From contig OU015658.1 in the NCBI GenBank assembly GCA_907165275.2, forward strand, positions 3,112,501 through 3,176,500: a DNA stretch of 64,000 nt, written 5' to 3'. Positions 20,079-32,600 of this stretch are shown here, one piece after another. The notes under the pieces were generated by a model. That model had not been told where the DNA came from. It saw only the letters and a list, made by a program, of their open reading frames with translations, and searched no databases. Position 1 is the stretch's first letter. Every line of letters starts with the position of its first letter. Position numbers and translations under genes: made by a program. Source of the stretch: Zygaena filipendulae (Eukaryota > Arthropoda > Insecta > Lepidoptera > Zygaenidae).

Positions 20079-20339
20079 TATTACTAAAAAAAAGAGCTTT
20101 TGGCGGGATTCTAGCAGTGACGGACGTCAGTTTTATTTCTTGGTTTTGCAAATTAATTTATCGTGATTAATATTGTGTGAATGACTGAATGTGGTGGATT
20201 TTGCATAATAGTGATCCACTAGTGATGAACAGTTTTTTTTTTGTGTGTGGAAACATTAAAATAAGATGAAATGGGGCGTTCATCGGGAGGTTGTCGTTTT
20301 ACTATACAACTTCCCACAAAGCGTCCTATCAAGGTTTAA

Positions 20340-20500
20340 CTGAGAAGAGTGGCTGCCAAATGTTCCAGCAAAGCATCGAAATGCATCTCACCAATGCATT
20401 TAGATGTAAATAACTTCAGAAGAAGAAAAATACTACTGGATTGGCTGTATGGACTTAGCTTTCTTTGCCTTCCCCATCGGGGTAAATTTAACAAAAAAAA
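20340..20500 (-). repeat. Dispersed repeat segment with MHFDALLEHL frame
   Basis: The minus strand encodes GRQRKLSPYSQ and, later, KCIGEMHFDALLEHLAA in one frame. Related but broken frames occur at 19672-19800 (plus) and 52118-52250 (minus). It lies just upstream of ARMC8 exon 1. The peptide recalls transposase N-terminal regions but the family is not established. Confidence 0.5.
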
Positions 20501-20628
20501 ATCAGTTGTCATGTGCGACACGAAGAAACTGTGGTGTGTAGTGTATTGCGTACCTATAGCGAAAGTTAAATCTGATAGTTTGAACGGTATTTCTACTGAA
20601 AATAGCTTATAATTGTACAGTAATAATC

Positions 20629-20652
20629 ATGCAACCTCTACCGATATTCATG
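20629..20652 (+). CDS. ARMC8: ARMC8 coding exon 1 (initiator)
   Basis: A 24-bp exon, ATG to GTAAGT at 20653, encoding MQPLPIFM. It joins in phase 0 to exon 2 across an 87-bp intron. The choice rests on the donor match and frame; an alternative upstream start exon is possible. Confidence 0.6.
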
Positions 20653-23600
20653 GTAAGTCGATACTTTGTATCGTATAGCAGTATTAATTGTTCAATAAAA
20701 CAGTTTTAAACTCTAACCTATTTATTACTCTGCACGAAGGATATCGAGAGCTCACGTTCCTTTATCGACGAGTTATATTCTCCAGACCAAAGAAAGATTT
20801 TGGACGCCTTAGTGACGTTGAAAAACTCGGTTATTGGAAGCAACCGCCAAAAGAGCTCCGTGATACAACAGGGCATAGTGCAACGATTACTACAGCTGAT
20901 ATCTAACGAGAGCCTCGACACGAGCATACGGGTTGAAGCTACTATTACGATTGGTAAGTATGAATTAATAGCAAGAAAGAAAGACAATACTTTGTGATTA
21001 TGAGTCTTAGACCCTGAAGCTATCATAATGAGGCTTTCTTGAATGAAGGACGAGAAATAACAAATAAAAGGGTATAATAATAATAATAATTGCAAATATT
21101 TTCAAACATTTGCTCAATGTAGGTTGTAATTAGTTATAAGTAATTGTCTGCCTGTATTTACTTAGTAATTTTGACTTCGAGTCTTGGGAGAAAGGTTTAA
21201 GTTTAATGTTAAAACTTTAACCGTTCATACCATTTACCAATGAAGAGACAAATTGGCTAGAATATAAATTAACATGATAAATTGTTAAAAAATGTGTTTA
21301 GACTCCTGTTTCTAGTGGCCTTTTTAAGTTGTAAAATAAATATCTGACATTGATTAAGTTTGAAACTTAGTGTTTTAGTGTTTGAGAGCTGGTAATGTTT
21401 CCAATCATATTTCCTTTTTTCGAACAGGTTCATTGGCTAAGGGAACTGAAGAAAACTTGGCGGAGTTAGTGGCCCAAGGCACAACATCAACACTTGTGGA
21501 TGTCCTTAAGTTAGAACAAACAGAGACTAAACTTGCAGAGGCTGTGTTATGTGCACTTCGAAGTCTTTTTTTATATTCACCCCCACCTGTTAGCGCTTTG
21601 CCGGCCGATTCGAAACTTTTGACACGTCTGACCCGTAAGTATTGTCATTCAAAGTAACGACTCCTTTTTTCAATAAAGTATTTATTTATTTTCTTAAAAA
21701 TTTAAAAATTATAGATAGATTAGGTGATTGTAATGTTTGTAAAATAATTCTATCATATCTGCAGAGGACAGCTCAGCTCAAGGGCTGTCAAAGAATAAAC
21801 CATAGTCTGATATTTTTATTCTGAAGCTTTGTCACTGATTCATCAACACCCAGCTAAAATTATTAAAGGTAGAATCATGGAAATTAAATACACAAGGCTT
21901 TCTTTTAAAATGCAGGTTTGAACCCCTAAACCCCCTCTGGTTATGCCTGTAGGGCTGGTGACCAAGCATTGGTAATTGTGTACAGTCAGCAGCAGAAATA
22001 TATAAACACTAAGTCATTGTTATTGTTATAGCAATAAAGTTCAAAGACTAACCAGAGTGTTTACATATTGGTGGTGCTGAGTGTACATGTGTGCTTGCTC
22101 CTGTGTGCAGGTATAGCGAGCACCAGTTCGGTGAGCGTGCGCGCGTGCGTGCTGCGCGTGCTGGGCGTGTGGTGCAGCGCGGGCGCGCAGCAGGCGGCGC
22201 TGAGCGCGGCGGGCGCGGCGGCGGCGCTGGCTCCGCTGCTCGCGCCGCCAGTGCGCGCGCCCGCCGCGCTGCCCGCGCTCGACCTGCTCGCCGCCATGTG
22301 CTTCGAGAACGCGGACGTGGCCCGTGACGCGCACGACACTAGGTCGGTGGTGGTTCGAAAATCTAACACTCGATATCAATGCGTTTTTGTATTGTTTTGT
22401 TTGTTTTAGTTAACACTGCTATGCAATGATCCATTGAATTCAAAATTATGTATGTCAATCAATATGGAGGTGTCGATCAATTACGTGATGTTTTTTTAGC
22501 AACTTTTTAATCCCAACCCCCGTTGATATGTGGTGAGGTTTTAGACTACCCTCCGGGCCCCATACCCGGGAATCATGTATTTTGCACAAAGTATATTAAA
22601 AGTTTCAGAATATTATTTATCTTTAAACACAGGTATATCTGATTATATTGGAAATCGTTGCCTGACGAGTCAAGGCCACGCGCCTACCCCTCCCCCCCGT
22701 TTGTAGTGATATTTCGTGATTTTTACCAAGCCGAACCTCACGTGATTAATGGACGCCTTCAATGATATAATATTATTATAACATTTGTATGTTAACTTAT
22801 ATTTAATAATTCTTAATATTATAAAAATATAAGAATTTTAATTCTAAATATTCATCATCGTTGCTCAACGAGTGTTGAATGAGCCTCTATTCATACCGAA
22901 ATTCTATCGTATATATATGCAACTTATACATGTGACAGATACGGCGACAAGACAATACCAGAGCTGCTGCACGCGCTGGTGTCGCGCGACAAGCCGCTGC
23001 CCGTGGCGATGGGCGCCGCGCGCTGCCTCACCTTCTTACACCGTGCCGGCGCCCTGCCCCCAGACGACCCCAAGTGAGAAACCAATCCAATGTAGCAATA
23101 CTGCTTAAAGAAGACACCACACTCGCATTTATTCCACCCAATGTAGCGACACTGCTTTAAGAAGACACAACACTCGCATTACACTACTTAACTAATCACT
23201 ATAAGAAGGATCGAAGAAACCGAGGGGAACAGCTAGTATCATTATAGTGAGAAAATAACAATCGTTTATTTTGTCGCAGGGTGTTATTTGGAGCGTTGCC
23301 ATGCTTAGCGCGACTGTGCACCAAAGAAATACCAGAGGAAATACGAGCGACAGCTGCTGAGAATTTGGCGTATTTGGCCGAGGTATATGCTCTCTCTCAT
23401 AATATTCCATAGCGTGCGACGTTGTTATAACTTACCTACTTTTTAGAACAATTTTTAGGGCCTCTGGGCATAACATTTGCTATCATAATTCGTATACAAG
23501 CATCAATCCCTACTAATATTGTAAATGCGAAAGTAACTCTGTCACTCTATCTGTCTATTACGCCATCACGCCTTAATTAGAGAAGGATAGGATACTTTGT

Positions 23601-26600
23601 GTTTCGGGATTCCCGTGGAAACTCTAAAATTACAGCTGGTGAAATCACATAAAATTTTGAATATATTGTGTCGTCGGGGTACAGAAAAGGAGATAGGGTA
23701 CTTTTTATACCGGAATTCCTGCGGGATCTCGGAAATTACTGCGCGTAAAACCGCGGGGAACAGCTAGTTATTATTAAATTAAAAAAAAAAACATAGAAAC
23801 AATTTACAATACTTCTGAGTTCTGTGAGCCTACAGACTTAAATAGTGATGATGCAATTAGTATCTCAAGCGTGCCTAATTAGAAAAGTATTAGCGAAGTA
23901 GAAGCATTTTTCGTGACTTATTTGGTTAGGCGAGGCGAGGCTAGTTTGGTTTGCTATCAAAATTAAATATGTATAAATGTACCTGAACCAAATCGGGGTT
24001 ACATAATTAAGAAATTCTCATTAATTAATTATATTATTCTTCAAAAGCGAATCAGAGTAAAATGTATTTGTGACGCAACGCGTACCCGACTGTGTGTCAC
24101 GACTCACGTTTGGTTTTATTTTATTATGAACTCGCAGTCTGTCTTTTACGGGCTGTTGTGTTTTTTAAACGAACTTCTTTATCGCACGCTACGAATGGGA
24201 GTAAAAATTCATGCGTGCTAATTATATTAGTGGTATGCTCATCATTGAGTCAAAGAAAAGGAATTATGTCAATACTAGCTGTTCCCTGTGGTTTCATCCT
24301 CGTTAAATTATTTCTGGAACTTGTGAAATTCCAGAAATTAGCTTACATAATAAAACATGACTTAGGTATCGAACGAAACTTCATCATCGTTATAAATCAA
24401 GTAGTTTTTTAAGTTTCTTGTTTAGTCAGTAGGTAAGTCAGTGTTCGTTTGTTTGTTACGCTTTCAGGCCTTAACGGCTCAAACAAGTGTCATGAAATTT
24501 TGCCTACACGTTGTCAGGGGTACAGAGAAGGACATAGGGTATAATTTTTCCCAGAATCCCCGCGGGAACTCCGAAATTGACGCGAGTGAAATGTGTGTGT
24601 GGCACAGCTAGTAATATTATAAATTTGAAAGTTTGGATGGATGGATGTTTGAACTGAATCACGCCAGAACAGCTGAACGGATTTGGATGGAATTTGGCAT
24701 AGAGACAGATTGTAATCCGGAATAGGACATAGGGTACTTTTTTCCGGGAATTACCATGGGAACACGAACATCTAGTAAGTTTATACATATACAGTACTAG
24801 CTGACCCACGCGGTTTCACCCGCGGTTATTTCGGAATTCCCGCGGGAATTCCGGATTATAATATAGCCTATGTTACTCAGGGATAATGTGGCTTTCCAAT
24901 GGTGAAAGAATTTTTGAAGTCGGTCCAGTAGTTTTTGAGTTAAATCGTAACAAACAAACATCAAGATTTTCCTTTTTATAATATAAGTATAGATATAGAT
25001 TTTGAGCACGGGCGGTGGTGTTATTGTTGGTTGAAGTTTACGATGCGACCGGTCGGTGTGCAGGTGGACACCACGCTGCAGCGGCTGGCGGCGATCTCGA
25101 ACCACCTGATGAGCTCGCTGGCGGACATCGTGACGTGCCCGTCGGCGGCCGCCAAGCAGGGCGCGTTCAAGTGCTTCGCGTCGCTCGGCGCCAACGACGA
25201 GGACATACGCAAGCGCATCATCGAGACGCACGGCATCATGGTGCACGTCGTCAACGGGATGAACAACGCGGAGCCGGCGGTGAGCCGCACACGACCCTGG
25301 GCGCACATTCATGTCATGGCGCAGAGAATACCAGTCATTTACCATGTGGAAAAGTGTCCCCCCCCCCGCCACCTTAACCCGTTTTGGTCATATGGGGTCC
25401 AGCAGACCCCACGAAGAAAAACAACACCAACTTACTGACTTATGGCACGAAACTTTAATTTAACGTTACCTCTTAGTAACCCGTTGCGGCCATATGGGGT
25501 CCAGCAGACCCCACGAAGAAAAACAACACCAACTTACTGACTTATGGCACGAAACTTTAATTTAACGTTACCTCTTAGTAACCCGTTGCGGCCATATGGG
25601 GTCCAGCAGACCCCACGCAGAAAAACAACATCAATTTACTGACTGACTTATGGCGCGAAACTTTAGTTTAACATTATCTCTAAGTAATCCAATGGGTTTC
25701 TTTTTTTCTTAAGATACCTGTAGTGGGTAAGTTCGGTATAGCCGGTCAAGGATAACACGGGAAATAATAACGCCGGCTCCTTGACTATAAAAATTTATTG
25801 TCTTTCACAAATTTAAACACCGTAGGTAGCGTATGCGCGATACTACTTATTAACTTAATAATGAGCAAGTTTTAAATACGGAAGCAAGACGACAAGCGGC
25901 ATTATGAGAAAGCGGTAGCGAAACGGATTAATAAACAAAGCCTAGATAGATGTGCGCGGACGAAGAAACTCAGCGGCGAGCGGCGAGCGCTTCGCGTCGG
26001 TACGAATTCCAGACTGACGGTCATTGCGGTCGTTTGCATCGGGCGGCCGGCGCTCGCGTTGCTGTGCGCGGTTTAGCGACTAGGTGATGTGCGCGGCTTT
26101 GTGCACATAATTAAATACTCGCCACATCACTCCCCCCCAGAGACCGTCACTACGGGCGATAGTAATCCGGGAAGCGCACTGTTCGGCCTGAACGCGTTTT
26201 CTTTGTCGCTTGGCTTGGGCTCTCTGTTACTGGAGGACTTATGGTTTTTGCGTAACTCGATTTATTGACACTGTTACTGGCTTGCCTTTTATTTTTAATT
26301 TTAGTGTCTTGTCTCCTCTGTCAAGGACCTCATGCGGCCCCGTGTAGGCTGGTTGGAGGCTGCCACGTAGGGCGTCGTCTCTTAGAAACACGTGAGATGT
26401 AGTCGCGAGGTCTTTGTATACGAATATGGCTTGTTTACTATGGCGTGATGCGGGGGACGGTTGCAGTTTTTCGGCGAACATCCTCAGGCGTGCTATCAGA
26501 TCCGTTGTATCAGTTGTGCCAGGGGTGTTGGGGTTAAAAAACTCACCTGGTAATCGCAACGGCTCTCCATAAACAAGCTCTGCTGCTGATGTTTTCAAGT

Positions 26601-29600
26601 CGTCTTTGAACGCGCTCCGTATACCTAGTAGTACTAGTGGTAACGATTCTGACCAGCTTTCGTTAGCGTGGCAAGTGATGGCTGTTTTTAATTGCCTATG
26701 GAAGCGTTCAACTAAGCCATTACAAGCAGGATGGTAGGCTGTTGTCTTCTTGTGCTGGAAGCCTGATATTTTGGAGAGGTGCTGGAATACTGCGGATTCG
26801 AATTGTCTCCCCCTATCGGTAACGATTTCTGTAGGACAGCCGAATCTGGCTATCCAACCTGTCAATAGAGCGTTGGCGACTGTTTCGGCTGTAGCGTCTG
26901 CTATTGGAATTGCTTCTGGCCATCTAGTGAACCGATCTACCGCTGTGAGACAGTATCGGAATCCGTGCGAGGTTGGCATCGGTCCTATTAGATCTATGTG
27001 TACAAAAGCAAATCTGGCTTTCGGAACCTTGAAGGTACCGACTTGTGCGGTTACGTGTCGAGTAATTTTAGATCGCTGGCATGCCATGCATGTACGTGTC
27101 CACTCTCGGCAATCTTTGCGGATTCCTGGCCATACAAATCGTTCGGAAACCATTTTTGCCGTTGCATTTGCTCCTGGATGACTGAGCGAATGTATGCTAT
27201 TGAAAACCTGTCTTCGCATGGGCTTTGGTACAAAAGGCCGTTGGTTTTGAGTGCTGCAGTCGCAGATAACTTCTGTACTGGTTCCGAGCACCTTAACCTT
27301 TTCCAGTCGGAGTGAGGAGCCCTCGCGTAAGAGATCCTTCAATTCAGTGTCTGTTGCTTGGGCACTGGCTAATTGTAGGAAGTCAATTGGTGTTGCTACC
27401 TCATTTATTCGGGACAATGCATCTGCGACCACGTTATCTTGGCCGGAGATGTGTCTTATTTCTGTAGAAAATTGTGCGATGAAGTCGAGGTGTCTGTATT
27501 GCCTAGGCGAACAGTTTTCTTTGCGCGTATGGAAGGCGAAGCAGAGCGGCTTGTGGTCCGTGTATATTGAAAAGTCACGGGCCTCCAGCATATGTCGGAA
27601 ATATTTTATTGCCTCGTATATTGCTAAGAGTTCCCGGTCATACGGTGAATACTTCTGTTGGGCTGGGCTTAATTTTCGGGAAAAGAATGCTAGCGGTTGC
27701 CACGCGCCATCTGTTCGCTGCTGCAGGACGGCGCCGATAGATGTGTCGGAGGCATCCGTAGCGAGACTTAGTTGTGCTTTGCAGTCAGGGTGGGCCAAAA
27801 GTGATGCTTGACAAAGGCTGCTCTTGCAGTCGTTGAAAGCTTCTAATGTCTTCCCTGTTATGGTTACTGGGTGTGAGCCCTTGACGCTGCCTGTCAACAA
27901 TTTGTTCAGGGGTGCGTGAAGAAGGGCTGCTTTCGGAATGAACCTCCTGTAGAAATTCACCATTCCCATGAATCTCCGGAGTTCTTTTACTGTCTTAGGG
28001 ACGGGATACTTCTTTATAGCTTCGATCTTGGTCTCTAAGGGTTTGGTACCGTTTTCGGAAATATGCGCAAAAAACACTCTTGGAAGTGTTGATCAACATA
28101 CCGTACTGCTTCATTCTGTCGAAGACCTGTTGCAGGTGCTCGATATGCTGAGCTTGGTCCTTTGAAAAAACCAGGAAATCGTCGATATAGGCGTATGTAA
28201 AATCCAATTCGCGAGTCATTTCATCGACAAAACGTTGGAATGTCTGCCCTGCATTACGAAGCCCGAACGTCATGAATGGGAATTCGTAAAGTCCGAAAGG
28301 TGTTGTGATGGCAGTTTTCGGGATATCTTCGTCACAGACTGGTATTTGGTTATATGCCTTTACGAGGTCTATGGTGGAGAAGACTTTACAACCAGCTATT
28401 GCATGCGTGAAATCATGTATATGCCGAATTGGGTATCTGTCGGGGATGGTTCGTGCGTTTAACATCCTATAGTCGCCGCATGGTCTCCACCCGTTGTCTT
28501 TTTTGGGAGCCAGGTGTAGGGGGGATGACCAAGGACTTTTTGAAGGTCTAGCCGTTCCGCTTCTCAACATAGACTCAAATTCCGCTTTTGCTATCTTTAG
28601 CTTGTCGGGTGCTAGGCGGCGAGGTGAGCACGCTACTGGAGGTCCTGGGGTGGTGTGGATGTAATGTACTGTATTATGTTTCACGACACGCTGTGTACCT
28701 GTTGGGTGAGTGATCTCCGGGTACTCTTTTAGTATGTCGTGGTATATAGTGTTTCCCATCGCTATTTTCACTGAATGTATGTAATTAGAAGGGCGGAACG
28801 TTGTACCCATACTCATAAGAGTTGTAGTGTTGTCGATGAGGCGGTTGTTTTTTATATCAACAATGAGGTCGTAATGTTTAAGGAAGTCTGCCCCGATTAT
28901 TGCTTTAGTGACGTCAGCCACTATGAATCGCCATGGGTAGTTTCGGCGCAGTCCTAGATCTAAATCCAGATGTGCATACCCGTACGTACTGATTGGTGAT
29001 CCGTTAGCAGCGCATAACTCAAAGGATGCTTTAGGTCGGCGTTGTTTCAATGATGCACGTGGAAAAACGCAGAGATCGCTGCCTGTATCAACGAGAAACT
29101 GCATTTTTGTTTTGCGATCTGTAACAAATAAGCGACCTACTAGACTGGGGCAATCGTTGGTCGCTATTGTCGACTGCCCTGAAAGTTTTCCGCTTTATAA
29201 TCGCATGGTTTGTTGCAATGGCGAGCCCGAGTGCCGAATTTAAAATGGTACCAGCACTGCGGGTACTTTCTGTAGCTGGAGGGAGACCTGCTCGCGGAAC
29301 GGTTCTGCTGGTCACGTGGTCTCCTAGTAGATGAGCGTCCTCGAGGGCGTGATGGTCTTTCCTCGAGTTTGGTCATCAGCGTTTTCATTTGCTGACGCAG
29401 CTCCGCGATCTCGTTAGCCATTGTATTGTAAGATGAGCCTGGTATAGCTGTTGACGTAGAAGCTACTTGTGGTGATGGCGTTGCTATTTCTTGTACTCGA
29501 TCTGCTAAATCTGACAAAACTTCCAATGAAGCTGTTGGTTGAGCTGCAAGGACTGTCTGAGTACTTCTTGGCAGGCGGCTGGTCCAAATGGTTTGTAGGA

Positions 29601-32600
29601 ATTCCTCTGGTACGTTTGGGCCGGCTAAGCTCTGCAGGTGGCGCAGGAATTGTGACGGCTTTCTGTCGCCTAACTCTTCATGCATTAGAAGTTGCTTTAC
29701 CTTCTTTTCGTGCGAGGCGGACAGCCGCTTGATGAGTTCCGTTTTCAATTTTAGGTATTTGTCATTATCGGGAGGTGACACTATAATGTCCTTTACTTCC
29801 TTAGAAAATTGGTGGTCGAGTTGACCAATGACGTAATTAAATTTTGTCGCGTCTGAGGTAATATTCGAAATAGCAAATTGTCCTTCTACCTGTGCGAACC
29901 AAATCTCAGGTTCCTCTGGCCAAAATGGCGGCACTCTGACACCAACTCGAAATATCTCCGACGATACGTCGGTAGGATCAGCCTTTTTGTTGCTACTTGC
30001 CATTTTATTTGTAATTATGCGATATTCTTGATGGAGAGCTTCTTTACGTCACCTGCTCTTGGACTACAATCCTCGTGTCACTTTCGTATTCACTCGCGGG
30101 GGTCACCAGTGTTGTGGGTAAGTTCGGTATAGCCGGTCAAGGATAACACGGGAAATAATAACGCCGGCTCCTTGACTATAAAAATTTATTGTCTTTCACA
30201 AATTTAAACACCGTAGGTAGCGTATGCGCGATACTACTTATTAACTTAATAATGAGCAAGTTTTAAATACGGAAGCAAGACGACAAGCGGCACTATGAGA
30301 AAGCGGTAGCGAAACGGATTAATAAACAAAGCCTAGATAGATGTGCGCGGACGAAGAAACTCAGCGGCGAGCGGCGAGCGCTTCGCGTCGGTACGAATTC
30401 CAGACTGACGGTCATTGCGGTCGTTTGCATCGGGCGGCCGGCGCTCGCGTTGCTGTGCGCGGTTTAGCGACTAGGTGATGTGCGCGGCTTTGTGCACATA
30501 ATTAAATACTCGCCACATACCTATAGAAATAGGTAAAAACAATAGGATAAAAACTCGCAAAATTAAAAATTTTTATTTAACAAAAAAAATCATGTATTTT
30601 TAATTATTTGGAGGTGTGACCACGATGGGTTAACTAGCTGCCCCCTCGGTTTCGGCCGCGATAATTTCGTATTTGTTTTTATAATTTTTCGGTTGCAATA
30701 AAAAATATGGCGGTTTTGACACCTACAATATCTAGCAATCAACCAAATTAACATACTTCAAAAGTTGAAGCTGCTTAAACATATTAATGAATCACAAAAT
30801 TGCAATTTTTCTGATTGCAACAGCAACAAAAGTTCCATAAAATTGCCTTGCTGTTGTTTCGCATATTATTAAAGTATGATATTGTATTGTCACAGGTGCG
30901 ACTGGCGGCCGTGCGGTGTCTGCACTCGCTCTCGCGATCGGTGCAACAGTTGAGGACCACGTTTCAGGTAATAAACATATGTACGTGAGTTTGCGTGTTT
31001 TTTGCAAATAAAGTACTGTATTTCTTACTAGCTGTCCCTCGCGGTTTTACCGCTTCAAACATAAAGTATAGATATAAAGTAGGTATAAACTATTAAAATC
31101 TATTGGTGAAAACCGCATGAAAATCAGTTCAGTAGTTTTTGAGTTTATCGCGGACAGACAGCGACAGTAAAGAGAAAGAGATTCGCTGCTTATTGCGAAT
31201 GTTCAAACTGTTGAATTGCTTGAGGTTTAAAAGAATCATTTGTCTCAGCTATCTCCTTTATCAGTGACAAATGGAAAATTCTATAACAATATACTTACTA
31301 AATTTACCATTGATCACGTTCAAAGACTGGTTTCACCCTCTTTACATTTTTTTCTACTTTTCCTTTCCAATTTTGCTAAATACTAATAATAATTAATGGG
31401 TCAAAAAATGGTTCAAATTGTCTTCTATACAAATGTGTGTGTGAAATTAAACTTTTTTACTAAATGCCTGCAAAACCGTCTGACAACGCGAGTACGTAGT
31501 AGAAGAAGAAGAAGAAAATACATTTATTTCAGCACAACACACAAGAAAAAGAAACAAACATCAACAGTGCCTAATCTAAAGAAACATAGATAATATCTCT
31601 TGCATGCTCTGCCGAAAGGGTCACCAACTCAGCATTAGCTAGGTGCGGGAACACCTAGCGCTGGTTTTCAGTTGGCAGCCCGCCAAGTTGTGATGTTGGC
31701 AGTAAGTGATGTAGTATCGATGAGCAAAATTGGTTTTGGTCTTGCAATCTTGGTCCAAGACCAAGACTATCATTAGAATAGCAACTAGCAAGACCAAGAC
31801 CGAATGAACAAGAACAAAACCAATACTAAGACCGAATATCTAATGATATTAATGATATATCTTGATCTTATTTATTTATTCATTTTTGCACAATAATTAC
31901 AAATGGCGAACTTAATGCCTGGCGGCATTCTCTAACAGTTAAACATTGGGTTGAACGAGAAATATAAAGGAAGGGGTGTGCAACCAACGAAACAAATCGA
32001 AAAATAATAATATTAAAATACTAATAAACTAAAATATAAGATAAATATTTACTTGCTATACATACCGTAACACATCTTAGTCTTGCTTTTTTGCAAGACC
32101 AAGACCAAGATTGCAAGACGTAGACCGAGAGCAGTTTCGCTCGTCACTACGCGTGATGCACGAACAGCCGTGCTAAGGGGGCGGTTGCTTGTGGTCGCCG
32201 CAGGACCACAGCGTGTGGCGGCCGCTGATGCAGCTGCTGGCGGACGCGCCCAGCGCCGAGCTGCTGACGGTGGGCTCCTCCACGCTGTGCAACCTGCTGC
32301 TCGAGTTCTCCCCCGCCAAGGAGCCCATGCTGGACCAAGGTCAGGGAGACTGTACAGTGTACACTACATGCTGCTGAACTACATCATTACCTTACATCCT
32401 CTAAGGTTAAACGAGCGACATCTTGAAGAGAAGGTGTTCATTGACCGGTCCTAGTCTCAAATATCTAAACCGAAATACAAAATTAATAGATACATACACC
32501 ACAACAATATTCAATAATAAAAGTTGAATAGAAATGAAAACTCTTAAAGTTTCAGGTGAATTTTTCAGGTTGTTGCACCCACAAAATAGGACAAAACTAG

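Larger units (their letters stand above)
23383..25063 (+). other. ARMC8 intron 6 with a Helitron cluster
   Basis: 1.7 kb holding at least five Helitron-like copies or fragments in both orientations (listed separately), plus unassigned AT-rich DNA at 23780-24270. Confidence 0.8.
25719..30517 (-). mobile_element. Ty3/gypsy LTR retrotransposon (CsRn1/Kabuki-like), antisense in ARMC8 intron 7
   Basis: Two 408-bp LTRs (25719-26126 and 30110-30517) beginning TGT and ending ACA as written on the plus strand, with the same 4-bp TACC on the outer sides (25715-25718, 30518-30521). The LTRs differ at only two positions seen (25722/30113 and one in CGGCATTATG/CGGCACTATG). Read on the minus strand the order is LTR, primer site, gag, protease, reverse transcriptase, RNase H, integrase, polypurine tract, LTR. 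The primer site and the unusual Cys/His box of gag point to the CsRn1/Kabuki clade. The reverse transcriptase is interrupted near 28077, so this copy cannot make an intact Pol. Confidence 0.95.

Noticed and set aside
22041..22409. Alternative open frames over ARMC8 exon 4
   Set aside because: Same GC-rich effect; splice continuity with exons 3 and 5 selects a single frame.
26750..27811. Plus-strand open frames over the integrase region
   Set aside because: They are shadows of the minus-strand Pol frame, which has all the catalytic motifs.
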